Assembly (NCBI GenBank): GCA_012656075.1
Contig: JAAKBF010000050.1
Span: 62,001-126,000, forward strand
From: Phytophthora hibernalis
Taxonomy: Eukaryota; Oomycota; Peronosporomycetes; Peronosporales; Peronosporaceae
Direction: 5' to 3'
Length of the DNA: 64,000 bases
Both the position numbers and the translations under genes were made by a program. Below, one piece after another: positions 33,610 through 45,075 of the stretch (positions are counted from its first letter, which is position 1; each line of letters begins with the position of its first letter). The notes beneath the pieces are model-generated. The model was not told the origin of the DNA and ran no database searches. It saw nothing but the letters and a program-made list of their open reading frames with translations.

Positions 33610-33652
33610 TTATCAGAGATGCCGGGCCTCACGGCCCTAGCATCTCTGATAA
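33610..33652. repeat. 43-nt hairpin with GC-rich inner stem
   Basis: TTATCAGAGATGC and its exact inverse flank GGGCC-TCAC-GGCCC. It resembles the other isolated hairpins in this window in size and shape, though not in sequence. Confidence 0.8.
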
Positions 33653-33842
33653 AGTCCTCTAAAATCCGATTTTTCGCCATCATCAAATTAAGAAGCGAGA
33701 AATCTGTTTGGTACTTCGTGAGCCGAGAACGAACCAAAACATCGATATGAACAGCGAGGCAAAGAAGAGGGTAATCCATGCAGCCCTTATCAGAAAGGAT
33801 TTTCCCCGACGATGAGCTTTCCGGAGGACAGGACAGCGTGGG

Positions 33843-36563
33843 ATGAACTGTGTCCGCTTGGTGGTCTCTTTGATAACCCCGTGGTGTCTTCTTTACGTGA
33901 AATACCAGTGTGCTGATACAAGTCGCCGTTGCTTTTCAACTGTCAACCCTGAGTACGTACAATCACAAGTGGAAACGTTGGTGCATTTCCCATACGTTTT
34001 GGGCGTGAAGACGGGTTATACAAAGTCTCTCCTGGATTTGGTGCACGACGGGATCATGACTCCCAATTGACTGTCAAGTGTGATTGAAAACGTACGACGT
34101 CGCCGCATCACGCGATACTACACGCTCAACCGCATTTTTGCGGAGCGTGTTCGTCGTATGCGAGCGAGAAATTCTCACTATATCGCTGCATCGCCCCTTC
34201 TGTGGAGCAGTACGCCGACGGAAATGGCGTAGTGGACGGTAAGTTTTTGACATCAGCATGGATGGAGACCATCGCAATCTATAGCCCTCCCTGTGAACTC
34301 TTAATGACGCGGATGCAAGTCAAGAAGGTCATGCGCGTGGACCACTCGGTCAAGTTCTGCAAGCGCTTGAAGGTGTGGACGGGCAGCGGGCAGTGGAAGG
34401 GAATGACGGATGCAAAGCTACTTCTGTTGGTACAGAACGAGATTGGCCAAATTTTTGGGCGTCGGCTCACGAGATCAAAAAATAACGAGGAGACCACTTC
34501 GCTGCTCGAGTTAATCGGACAAACCAGCTCCCACGGGACAACAGTGGTGAGCTGTAATTAGTCAGTGACAACGCAAACGCAGTTCGAGGAATGATTGCAC
34601 ATGTCTTCAAGAGCGCCGTACATATCAAGCAGGACCCCATCCATCTCATTGACCGGATCTCGTCAAAACTTTCCTCAAAGCCACATCAAAAGTGGATCAA
34701 AAAGAAGCTTCGGAACGCACTGTACACCGTCGACCGCCAGCTGCGCCCCCACAGAGATGGAGGCTGAGTTCAAGCAAGTTATTGAGTCTGTCCAGTGTAA
34801 TGACCTCTCATGCACGGAGGCCGTTTGGGACGGATGCTGGAACAGCAACGCAAAGCTGATCTGAGCAGGAGATTTATACGTCGCTGACAACGACTTTCAA
34901 GACACCAGCGGGAAGGAAGTGCGTACTGTTTCCACCAGTCAGCTTGAGGGGTTTTCACTCAGCTCTGAAAAAGCTTCTCAATCGCTCGATATCTGTAGAT
35001 GTCAGGACGTGTTCATCGTGCGGCACAATCTTGGGGTCGGCGCGAAATTTGGACGCAATCCTTCGTTTGGAGCCATTGATTTCATTGCGCTAGCACAAGC
35101 CTCAATACTCTCGCAAGGAGTACTCCCAGAGTCACCCCAGCTCGCATTTGTCCTCCACGTTCTGTCAGAGTCCCTTCCCCAGCCCAGCAATCGCTCTGTG
35201 TCTCCGTTTGATTTCGTGTTCAGCAAATGGATGCGCAAGTTTGATACTGCATGTGTACAGCCCGAACGTCTTGATCAAGCTCTAGCAGCATCCCATCGTC
35301 AAGAGAAGACTGTCCGATTCTGTTGCTAAAATCCAGCACAAGCAAAACGGGTCAGCGCCTGAGTAAATCAGAGCTTTTGCACCTTCTCCGGCTTGAAGAA
35401 AACGGGTAATGGTTTCTCCTTACCTGAGTATGAGCTTTTGCATCAGGTGCGGATGAGCAAGCCAGAGCGAAGGACACTTGGTCAACGTGTCCTCTCGATT
35501 CGAGGATTATGTTCAAGTTCAACTTGGTTGTCATCAGTAGTTCGAACACGAGCTTGGCGACGCAGCTACTCCACAATCGCTGCAAAACACCAGACCCTAC
35601 ACGCAACAGATGAAGCCAATGTCCCGAAAAGACAACCGCCAGTCCAAGCATGATCCTTGTTCGAACTCAGAACGCCACCACCAACTTCCGTGATCGGTGC
35701 ACACGAACAAGAGCTCCAGATCGAACTCTTCAGGGCGCTTCGGGGATCCAAGCTGTTTACGAGCCGCAAGAAGGTTTTCCTGCGTGTTTACGGCTTTTCC
35801 AGCCACGTGTGTGATGGCATCCATCCCAAAAGTGAGACGGACTTAGTGGGCAGATGGGAGGCGCTCAAACGTGCGAGTAATCGCGGCTCTGAGCTTAAGA
35901 TCAAGTTGAATATGCTGCTGGCAAGCACGCAGCAACAACCAACATAACAACCAGAGGCCATAGTTTCTCACACACCTTCTCCAGCAACTGCACGTGAAGC
36001 TTCTGTGGCACAGTTGCCAGGCGATCAATCACGCACAAGCACTCACCAAGTCGCATTCACCGGACCCAATCGAACACACGCAGGCGGCCGTGAGACACTG
36101 GACACAACCAGAACAGGCTACCAAACTGAGCAGAGTTCGACAGCAGACACCTCGGAGAGTTTTACCTCTTCGCGCCAGTACGACCGCCAGTGCTACAACA
36201 TCCTTACAATGGCCCCACCAACCAGCATTGCAGAAGAAAGACGTGACTTATTTCAAGTCGGTTGCAGACTCCATCCCTCAAGCTCCAAACAAATGGGCAT
36301 TTATTTTCAAGAAATTCCAGCAAATGTACCTAACCAGCCACATGTCACTCAACGCACTACTATGCCGCCTCAAGCCGCGCAAGAAGAAACCTGAATCCCC
36401 ACTTGCACTTCCATCTTCTTCACACAAAAACAAATCAAGATTGTGTGCAAGCTGCCAGAAGAAGAGAAAAAGGTGTGGGGGCGGCAGCAGCAATCCTACA
36501 TGCACACGCAGACAAAGCACGAGTGGTGGCAGTACGTTTGACAGTCATTTTGCTCGAGCATGA
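33843..36563 (+). pseudogene. decayed transposase-like protein of an unfamiliar DDE type
   Basis: Fragments in changing frames on the plus strand: FPYVLGVKTGYTKSLLDLV; RRRRITRYYTLNRIFAERVR; MRVDHSVKFCKRLKVW followed by DAKLLLLVQNEIGQIFGRRL; ISDNANAVRGMIAHVFK then IKQDPIHLIDRI; STSQLEGF; and VFIVRHNLGVGAKFGRNPS. Two Asp-centred strands (VDHS and ISDN) about 60 residues apart, followed by QDPxHxIDR, suggest an RNase H-fold transposase, perhaps of the KDZ-like kind. The C-terminal region ends with a Cys cluster (CASCQKKRKRC...CTRR, about 36440). At least six stops or shifts are present. Confidence 0.5.
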
Positions 36564-36659
36564 GCTACGCTAAATACACTGTCGTTCTTTCCTCAACTTC
36601 ATTGTGTTGACTTGCCGCGTCGACTGCTGGTAGAGACGTGAGCGCGAGCGGCGCTCGGT

Positions 36660-37581
36660 GTGCGCCTGGCTGCTGAGACTGACGATAGCGCTCGATTGTG
36701 GTCGAAAAGAGACCGCTGGGTCACCTTGATCTGCTCTACATCACCAGAATACATCAATCGTGCTGTTAGTCTGGTTTCTTGTTGTGGGGTCAGCTATTTG
36801 GTGCTTTCCTTGCTGCTAAAGGGGAACGGGACAGATTGTCGGGACGGAGGTGGTGGAGATGGTGCCGATGATGCCGATTAGTCAAGATGGTCACGGTACA
36901 TGCCCATACATTTTCCATAAACCGCGTTGGGTCACCGCGAGGATCATGCTGCTCTCCGCCAACACTGTTGTTGGCCCAGCCACCTTGTCCGTCATGGGGA
37001 TACAGACCTCATGCGTCTGCCACGAGATCCAGGCCGTGAAGGTGAACGTCAAGATTACGAGCCACGAGTCGATCACGTCTTGATCTTCATGGGGCAGCGC
37101 AGTCGTCAAGCTGGTACAGGCGCAGTAGGCTCATCATGTTCATAATACAAACACCTACTTTTCTTAGACGTTTATTGTTTGAAGGCTTGAACGACTTCAC
37201 TAGGACGAAGGACGAGCTCTATAAATTATGACTGCTGTACTCTGTACGACAGCGACTCGCGCCATGACACACTGCTCGATTTCTCGGCGCTGCTGGTCTC
37301 CATATTGTACTGCACCAGCGGGAATATGGTCTACACATCCAACTCTCGCCCGCCACGAAGGTCTCATTTAGCTTCAACACGCCGCTCCAGTGATTCTGTA
37401 CGCCCGCCACCTCACACACGCGCACGAAGAAGCGTCGCTCACCCCAGTCCAAACTGACATCGATGATCGACCTGAACACGGCTCGGCTGTCTCCACATTT
37501 GGGTACAGGCATAGTTGAAAACGAAATCGAAAATTCTTCTGTCATCGGGGGCATTACCACCACACAAGCTGTGACTGGCAA
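36660..37581 (-). pseudogene. possible remains of a membrane protein gene
   Basis: On the minus strand, 37581-37375 reads like a conserved soluble domain (FSISFSTMPVPKCGDSRAV, IDVSLDWGERRFFVRVCEV, NHWSGVLKLNETFVAG). After a frame change, a stretch ends SWRESLSYRVQQS at about 37227. Further left, 37109-36891 encodes a hydrophobic segment (DSWLVILTFTFTAWISW, then VLAESSMILAVTQRG). The pieces share a strand and fit an ectodomain followed by membrane helices, but no single frame connects them and no family was recognised. Confidence 0.3.
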
Positions 37582-37989
37582 TGAAGGTGGGTAGGTTGGT
37601 CATGAAGAGGGTAACAATGCAGATAGTGCGTGGTTGCCGACAGTTACATGTACTGTATGTGAAGTATCATTCGATGGCAGTTTTTGAGATTTCAGTTTTG
37701 CACTTGCTACAGTTCAAAACTTGAGCTTGCTCCTTTGGAATGAAGTACAGTATACCGGTACTCTTGAGTACTGCAGGATTTGACTCAGTTTTTTTTTTCG
37801 CTTTGCGGATTGGTCCCCCAAAGAAGGCATAAATTCAAGTTTTTCTGAAGACCATATCATTGTTTATCGCCAATTATATAATAACTCTGCTCCCAAACAT
37901 CCAGAGCTTCCCGGCAAAGCACGGCATTAGGCGAAAAATAGATCGAAATTTGGTCGACTTGACTGTCTTGCTGGTCATCAGCTTTGGAA

Positions 37990-40185
37990 ATGAGTACCAA
38001 GGCCTCGTTCAAATTCGAGGAGTTCTACGAAGCCTTCAGCAAATCTGTGGCGTCCAGTGTCACCTTTGCCGACGGACAACGTGAGAAGGCGCCAGTCGAT
38101 AGTCCCAGGACACTTCTACCGGCGATCAACTCGGAAAGTCAGGCCAAGAAGCACACTAAAGGGCGATTGCTAGACAGCGCCGATCGACGACGTCTACCTT
38201 GGTCCATTCGAATTTTGCTAGAAGCCCAGGAACCCGACGGAAGCTGGATGTACTCGAGTAGCTTTGAGTTCATACTCAACGGCATCGCCCCACCTCCGAT
38301 CGAGGGCATTTCCAGCAAGTTGTGGGCCACTGCCATCGCCATCACGATCTGGCGCCAGTTCCCAGAGTACTTTGAGCTACTTGAGACGTACTACGAGAAG
38401 GCCATGCTCCACGTCGACGAAAACGTTCTCCGCATTGCGCGTACGGTTCTGCAGTTTGAAGCTATTGATCATGTACGTAGGCGTTAGTCACCTGCTATAA
38501 TTTGGGTTGACGTGGTAACCCGCACGATTGTGAGCTCAGATCCGTCCGTACAAAAGCGACGAGGCACAGGCAATTCGTGAGCAGCTAGCTCGTGAGGCTG
38601 CAGCCAAACGAGACCAAGAGCTCGACGAGGAGATGAAGATCACCCGTTTGCGAGAGGAAGAGGCTCGAATTGGCAAGCTCAGCCTGGTTCATGCCCGAAG
38701 ACTGCCGATGCCGACTCAGCAGCTATTTGTCGCCGAACTAGGTAACGAGCTCACCAAGGTGTTCTCAACTTTACCATCGGCAATGCCATCTTCTGTTCAA
38801 AGCCTCTCCACCCTCAAAGTCGGTCAGCTGGTAGAAAGTTGTCGTCGTCGTCGCGCCAATGGTTCACCACGTCACTGGCATCGTTGCCGCATCGTCGCCA
38901 TCGATGAACAGTGTCGCTTAGTGCAGTTAAACTTCCTCGATGGCGATTGTGAGCGCGAGCGACGGGTTCCCGTTAAGTTTGTGCGTGCTACGTTTGCCGG
39001 CGCTCAGGAGACTCGTACAGTTCAGTTTGAGGCGCTGAAGGGCTCCTGGAGCCAGTCCATTGCGTGCAAGGCTGAGATCGCTCGACTAGACGAAGCTCGT
39101 GTGAGCAATCTGAAGCCGCCACCATGGGACCACCGACACCACCTCATGCTGCAAGAACCGACAAAAGAGGAAGATGAGGGTTCTCAGGAGGATACGCTCA
39201 ACTCGGCAAGTACTCGATGCCCGCGGTTGTCGTCACGGCGGCCGAAATTGCGAGAGGAAACGAGAGAGAGCCCGAGTCGCTCGCTCGACTCGCTCTTTCA
39301 TGCTGCTGCATTTGTGCTGGTGCGCTACGATCGAGCTTATGCTGATGTACAGACAGCCACGCAAAGCGGGGCACGGCGCTATGCTTCATCCATGTTATAC
39401 CGCGAACGCTTCCACGCCTTCGACGAGCTCGCAGAAGGGCTCGTAGTGCTTATGGAGAGGACTGTGGACGCGCTGGATGCCATTTGGCGGTGGAAGCAGA
39501 GCAATTCAAGCGAGAGTCCTACGACGTTCGTGTGGAAGGAGACGACTTCATTGCCCTGGTGCGTCTTGCAGGCCAGTTCATGTTGAAGTTGACGTGAAAG
39601 GATCTAACCGTGTATCCTTTTGCCCCCATCGCCCTGACAATCCTGTTGCCAGCTCGTGCGGTCTCTGGATTTCTTAGGAGGCTTCCCTGAGCTAATCGAG
39701 TGGTATGGCGAGGAATTCCCGCTGGATGGGAACCCCTTCATGCGCTCAACGTCGCTGCTGGACAAGGCCGAGGAGCACGGATTGCAACCTGCCGTACGGA
39801 CTGCTTCGAGCGCGAGCACATTGCGTGCTGCGGTGCGTCACCATTGCGCGCTCTTCGCTTTTGGTTCTATTTTTTTCTCATTCTGTTCGAATTTTTGAAA
39901 GTTGAAGCTGCACAAACACACAGATGATCCGACCGCATCGAACCCATCGCCAACTTGGTGGCCGCAAGCTTGCTACTCGAGAGAATTGTTGCTTCGGATC
40001 GAGCAGGCCGAGCAGGTAAGGTTGCATTACATCGGTGTTTCCATGTGGTGGCGGGGGCGATCTAACGCGACGTGTTGCTGCTGCAGAGACTGCTTCAAGA
40101 ACTGCTTGTATCGCGCTGGCTCGAAAAACGAAGGGCGGACCAAACCGTGGGACATGGCGAGATACATGTATTCAGCTCGCGATAA
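37990..40185 (+). CDS. Tudor-like domain protein with PARP4/VWA5-type helical domain
   Basis: Exons 37990-38472, 38540-39558, 39653-39832 and one or two C-terminal exons ending at TAA 40183-40185; introns have GTACGT or GTGCGT donors. Exon 1 holds LLEAQEPDGSWMYSSSFEFI then SKLWATAIAITIWRQFPEYF and YYEKAMLHVDE, like the small helical domain that ends VIT/VWA proteins such as PARP4. A coiled, charged segment follows (REQLAREAAAKRDQELDEEM). Exon 2 has KVGQLVESCRRRR, WHRCRIVAIDEQCRLVQLNF and LDGDCERERRVPVKFVR, resembling a Tudor/agenet barrel that would bind methylated residues. One T appears missing in the run at 39483-39485; the frame is conserved on either side only with it. The last exons also need one base change. 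Function is not known. Confidence 0.65.
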
Positions 40186-40217
40186 AAAGTATCTTTTACA
40201 GTGTATCTATTATTTAG

Positions 40218-41183
40218 TCACGTCGTGTGCTTTGTCCTTGGCTGTGCGGCGCCCGTCATGGTAGATTTCAATGTTGAGGCGATGAACTCCTGCGTGTACC
40301 TGCGGTCGGCCTTGATGGGGCCCTCGGACGGCACGTTGAGGTACGTCCGGCCGCAAATCTCCTTCTTGGCGCTCGACTGGTTGTTATTGGTCCACATCGG
40401 CGCGTTCGCGCGCGGCGTGACCTGTACAGAAGATCGCACAGCAGCAATGTTAGCCTCGGGAAAACACACGAGGGACCATGACAGCCAGGCGCCGTAGTAG
40501 TTGCTGCATCGTAGACGTACCGATCGCAGGGAGCGCGGCTTGTCCTCGAACGGTTGTGCGTCGTACAGGAACTTGCGCTGGATAGCGCCCTTGGCTTCAC
40601 CCACGCTGGTGGGTTTGAATACGCCTGGCTGCTGCTTTGCATGAAGTGCAAAGTCAGAGGAGAGGGGCAAAAGAGAACAACGACGGATAGCCAAAATACT
40701 GTACGTGGCACGCACCGAGGTTTGAGCCCCGTGTCGTTGTGTGGAAGCGGAGGCTACTCCTGCTACTCGCCGCTCCCGGCGAGCCTTGGTGTGCTTGCAC
40801 ATGATGGCGGACCTGAACGACGTCAGCGGCAGCGTCGTGTCGAAGATCTCTTCAAGCTGCAACGAAGCAGACGTCAGTCAGCAAGGAATCGTGGCGTCGT
40901 CAGGTCGACGCGAATCCTAAAACTTCAAGAAAAGGCAGACCGAGTCCGGCGGGATGAGGCGGCTCGCGACGTCGTCGAACCTGGACCGCAGGCCTTTGGG
41001 TGGGGAACTCTCAGGCGCGGGCTGCGACTCCTGCACGAGGACGATGCTGTCTCCATTGGCTCGACCGGCCCCGATGGTGGCCAGCGACGGGAAGTAGCGC
41101 ACGGAGCGGAAGTTCTCCACGTAGGCGTCCTTGTACAGGCGCTTCTCGCGCTCGAACGCGACCAGCTCCGACCTGTCGACCAT
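40218..41183 (-). CDS. conserved-looking protein of unknown function
   Basis: Minus-strand gene with several short introns, convergent with the Tudor-like gene (33 bp between stop codons). Exon 1 (from ATG 41183) encodes MVDRSELVAFEREKRLYKDA and ENFRSVRYFPSLATIGAG, leaving the frame near RLIPPDS. An exon after a TTGCAG acceptor (about 40861) gives LEEIFDTTLPLTSFRSAIMC KHTKARRERR. Then KQQPGVFKPTSVGEAKGAIQ and FEDKPRSLRS end at a GTACGT donor (about 40522). The last exon encodes VTPRANAPMWTNNNQSSAKK, EICGRTYLNVPSEGPIKADR and stops at 40218. Clean splice sites and codon use support a real gene of about 240 aa. No domain recognised. Confidence 0.55.
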
Positions 41184-42603
41184 GGCGGTGCGAGGAATGC
41201 ACCCGTGCCATGGAGAGCCGCAAGGATCTAATATTAGATACTTTGCGCTGGCTCCCGTGCTTACGTCACATTGTAAAGTCGCAGCATTGCGCCACGCTGA
41301 CTACCTAAAAGATTGGGTTACATATCCTCCAATGCGGCAAAAATTGAGCCCACAGCAGCAGCGTTAACGCATGGTGGCATGCACAGCATGCAGCACCCGA
41401 CATGTATAAAAATACTAAAATACTATGATACATATTGCCCTGCGTCGTCGCGGGGCAAGGTCTCCGCAGTCCGCAGTCAGCTGCCAGCCGCAAATCTCGG
41501 CGGTGCACACTGAACTCTTGGAAGGCCAAGATACTTTTGTGCAAGTCGCAGCTTTTCGGTCCAGCCAATCAGCGCTGTTTGATCTTTTCGCATGCCCATC
41601 ACGATGTCCTTTCTCTGGCCTTTTTACCAGGTGCAGGTGCTGGCTCGCAGGGGCTCCGCATCGGAGTCCGCTCGCCAAGGTTTGCCCGGATCGAGCGATG
41701 AAGGGCACTGCCGGGCCCCACCCATACTGTCTACATGTAGAGTATCAGGCTCCTCTGCGCGACGCGGGGACTCCCTTCTTCAAACACAAAATTCGCTGCC
41801 GATCTTTTTCGACAGGACACACTTGACGCTACACGCGTGTGGTATCTGCACCGCAATCGACACTCGATTGAGGAGGAATCGTGGAAAGAACGCACCACGA
41901 ACACTGGCGCTGAAGCCAGATGCACGCGCCATTAGGCCTTCGAGTCGAGTCGACGGCTTCGACAGGCGGTCTACAGCATTAGCTGCTGGCAACCTGCTGC
42001 TGCGATCTTCGCTCACGACGCGCGACACGCCATCCAGTGATGTTGCAGCAGCAGCACTCGGCCCGTCTGCCTTCGCTTCTGCCCTAACCGCCAAGAAAAC
42101 TGAATCACCGCGGAAAGCACTTGCGCTCACTATGGGGCTCAGCGCGCGAGCGAACGCTAAAGTGAGCCAACCCGTCGATCTTGTCTGCTGGCCGCCCTCC
42201 ACAAAGCGCAAAAGCACTCGAGAGAGAGCGGAACAGAACGCTAGGCCGGGGTACATATCCGAACCCAGAGCGCGACGCCCAGGTAAGCGAAGCCCTGCAT
42301 GGTACTCGCCGCCGCCTTGAAGCCCTGTTGCATGCCGCTCTTCCCAGCGGCGTGTGTGCAACACGCGCCAGCTGGAGGCGGTTGTGTGATTTGGTTTGCG
42401 GTTGTGCGTGGAGAGGAGCGAGTGGATCCATCCATCCATCCGCGCCTTCGCAGCCGGTCTCACTCCGAGACTCTCCAAGATCCGCTTTCTCACTTGCCTT
42501 GCCTTGCTGCCTCAGACACTCAGACTCATCCCTTGACGTTTCGTACGGCTCTTCACCGACGAGACCGCCGCTATTTTTAGCCACTTCAGCCAACTCAGAC
42601 ACC
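41184..42603. other. long spacer, no gene supported
   Basis: About 1.4 kb between divergent genes. It is GC-rich, so long open frames exist on both strands (for example 41592-42320 plus and 42105-42617 minus), but they overlap each other and show no domain. There is a short (ATCC)4 run at about 42427. It probably holds promoters and leader sequence. Confidence 0.4.
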
Positions 42604-43773
42604 ATGGACCGCGTCAAGAGAGAGGCCTACAACGACGCCTACAGTCACTTCGACCGGCGAGAAGATGACCATACGCCACTGCAAAAGGTGCGTCCTCCTC
42701 CGCAACACTGCAAAATCTATCTGGATATTTGATAATCTCACCGTCGATGTTTGCACAGGAATCCGAACCGTGGCGCGGCTCCTCCGGATTCGGCCTCGCC
42801 AACATCCTCAACCGCAGCACCAACTCAGCCGCTCCAGCCAACGCCATGCCCCAGTTCAGTCTCCCGTCGCTCCACAGCTTCGGCAAGCCGCTGCTCACCA
42901 AGCCAGAGGTGTCGCTGGCTCCTCAACACTATGAAGAAGAGAACCAATATGTTTCCACACGCCAACAGCAACGCAGCGCCGACTCGTCTCCAGCTCGACA
43001 GTCGTCTCCGTCGCCCAACTCGCGCCGCATTGCACCGGCACCTGCAGACGAAGAAGAGACGGAGATGGAGGCAGACACAGCAGCTAGTGGACGCAGTGTC
43101 AACCCCAACCAGTCGATCCGAGGTGGACGCTGGACAGCAGACGAGCACGAACGCTTCCTTGAGGGCTTCCGCATCCACGGACATAAGTGGAAGCGAGTGC
43201 AACAGGTGGTTCGCACTCGGTCGGTGACCCAAGTGCGCACCCACGCACAGAAATACCTGCTCAAGGTGGCCAAACTCAAAGCAGAGAAAAAGCAGGGCTC
43301 CAAGGCTGTAGATATGGCCACTCTGGCTGCTGAGCAGCAACTTGAAGCCGCTGCGGCCGATTCACTGGATGGTAGCAATACAGCTCCCTCTACCCCAGAA
43401 CGCGGCAATGGCAGCCCTCGCAAGACCCCACGAAAGAAAGTGAGGCGTCTGGATCCGGGCAACTCCGATCCTGTGGACCAGGAGTATATTGCAGCAGCAG
43501 CCACAACGTTGTGCTTCCTCATGAGTCAGAAGATCGACACGTTGTTTGACGCAAGACCTGAGCCGCAGCTGGAAGCAAAAATGCCGACTACGAACCCTAC
43601 GACTGCTACGCGCCAGAACCGACAAGATTGCCAGATGCCGAGCGCAGCGGGTCCGCAAGCGGGCGTACATGCATTTTATCACGGAACAGCAGGACGACTA
43701 CGCGTCGTCCTACGACACCACCCACGGCGAGCCTTTGTCGTACTCAATTGAAGGCAGCAAGCTCTGCTCGTAG
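42604..43773 (+). CDS. single-repeat Myb transcription factor, SHAQKYF class
   Basis: Nuclear DNA-binding protein. Exon 1 is 42604-42687 (MDRVKREAYNDAYSHFDRR...), exon 2 runs from 42759. The Myb repeat RWTADEHERFLEGFRIHGHK is followed by WKRVQQVVRTRSVTQVR and THAQKYLLKV, the third-helix variant that defines the class. Ser/Gln-rich flanks and a basic patch (PRKTPRKKVRR) lie on either side. The conserved C-terminus (KRAYMHFITEQQDDYASSYD ... SIEGSKLCS) is reached only if one base is restored in the A-run at 43577-43581 and one near 43645. Without them the frame ends out of phase in a low-quality tail. Intact length would be about 360 aa. Confidence 0.88.
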
Positions 43774-44196
43774 ACGAAACCCCATTCAAGCGTCTTCCAG
43801 TTTTCGAGCTGAAGAAGAATCGTCAAGAACCATAAACGAATGGGGACTGACAGACCAAGTCAAGCGCTGCAAGCTCCGCGAGCTCCTCTTCTCTCAATGG
43901 AAGTGGTCGCGCGTTAGTCTGCGAACGCTTGCTCGAGTGTTTATATCTTATGTATATATGGAGGCACCCTCGTCCAAGTCTGGCGGGAGTTAGCGTGGTG
44001 GGTGAGGCAGGGAAGAATGGCCGGCAACCAAAGCCTGGCAGAATTTGTAAGTTAGTTTCTATAGTATATAGATCCCCGCCTCCACCACCCGGTGCTGTCT
44101 ACATGTACGAGCGCCATCAGACCATCACCAACCAGACGAGAGGGTATGTTCCGTCCATTTCAAATATACCTGTCCATACTTATTCTGCGTTATTCA
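43774..44196. other. shared 3' flank, no gene seen
   Basis: Lies between the stops of two convergent genes (the Myb gene and the TPR gene). Contains only short frames. Confidence 0.4.
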
Positions 44197-44954
44197 TTAC
44201 TTGTGCATCTCGATTGCCTTTGCTCGGAGACTCAGGTGCTTGAAGCACGAGATGACCTGCAACTTGTCTGTTTCGACTACGTGTGCCGCCTCTTCGTCCC
44301 GCGTCCGCAGCACCTGTTCTTGTTTCTCAAGCATCACTTCGATATCCTGACGGTCTGATGTCATCTCCTCCGTCTCCACTCCATCATTTGCCTTCACCGC
44401 CTACAACACCAGCAAAACACAGGGTCAGAAAGCGCGAATGCAACATTCAAGCAACCAATTGCAGCACTGACCTGTCCAAGAGCTTTGAGAGCTAATCCCA
44501 ACTCGCCAAAATTCAGCTGACAGCGAGCTAGCGTCAGGAACCCATCGCTCCACGCTGGCGCCAATTCGGTCGCCTTGCGCGCGAACTGGACGGCCTGGAA
44601 GTCCTCGTACACCGCCATGGAGGCCTGCGCCAGCAGCTCATACAGCGTCGCGTTGTCTGGGTCCACATTCAGCGCTTCTTTCCACCTGCCCATCGCCACC
44701 TGAAACCTGCCAGCTTCCGCGAGAGTGTTACCCTCGTCCTTCAGGCGCTTCACCTTGGCTTCGACGTCTTCCAGCAGCTTCACTCGACGCTTCACTCGAC
44801 TGGATGGGGACTGCATCTCCTCCTTTCGTAGCGATTCCACCCTATCAAACACACCGTGCACTGAAGACGTTGCGATATCATTCTCCTGGTCGCAATCTCG
44901 CCGCCGCCGCTTCTTCGATGGCCTCAACGCGAACCGGATCGGCGCCGTCGCCAT
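44197..44954 (-). CDS. TPR protein, TTC33-like
   Basis: Exons 44472-44954 and 44197-44400 with a 71-bp intron (GTCAGT...TAG). The N-terminus is basic and Ser-rich (RFALRPSKKRRRRDCDQEN). Tetratricopeptide repeats follow: VKRLKDEGNTLAEAGRFQVA, MGRWKEALNVDPDNATLYEL, SDGFLTLARCQLNFGELGLA. The second exon is acidic and coiled (EVMLEKQEQVLRTRDEEAAH) and ends KAIEMHK. Repeat spacing and the KDEG/WxEAL/DPDNATLYE signature resemble TTC33, a small TPR protein of poorly known, probably nuclear, function. Length is 228 aa. Transcribed divergently from RIO2 with 121 bp between the start codons. Confidence 0.78.
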
Positions 44955-45075
44955 CGAAAAGATTATCGAAATGCGTTAATAATTAACAATTATTGCTGAT
45001 TGCGTAATCTGAAAGTTGACATTTCTATTTGAATTTTTACCTTGGGTTTGACTGGAAGAGCAGAAGCCGACGACC
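44955..45075. promoter_or_regulatory. 121-bp bidirectional promoter
   Basis: The only DNA between the start codons of the TPR gene (minus) and RIO2 (plus), so it must contain both start sites or be a shared core promoter. It is AT-rich (TTAATAATTAACAATTATTG) in a GC-rich setting. Confidence 0.6.

Noticed and set aside
41592..42617. Several long open frames on both strands before the Myb gene
   Set aside because: They overlap one another in a GC-rich stretch where stops are rare, with no domain and no clear splice sites.
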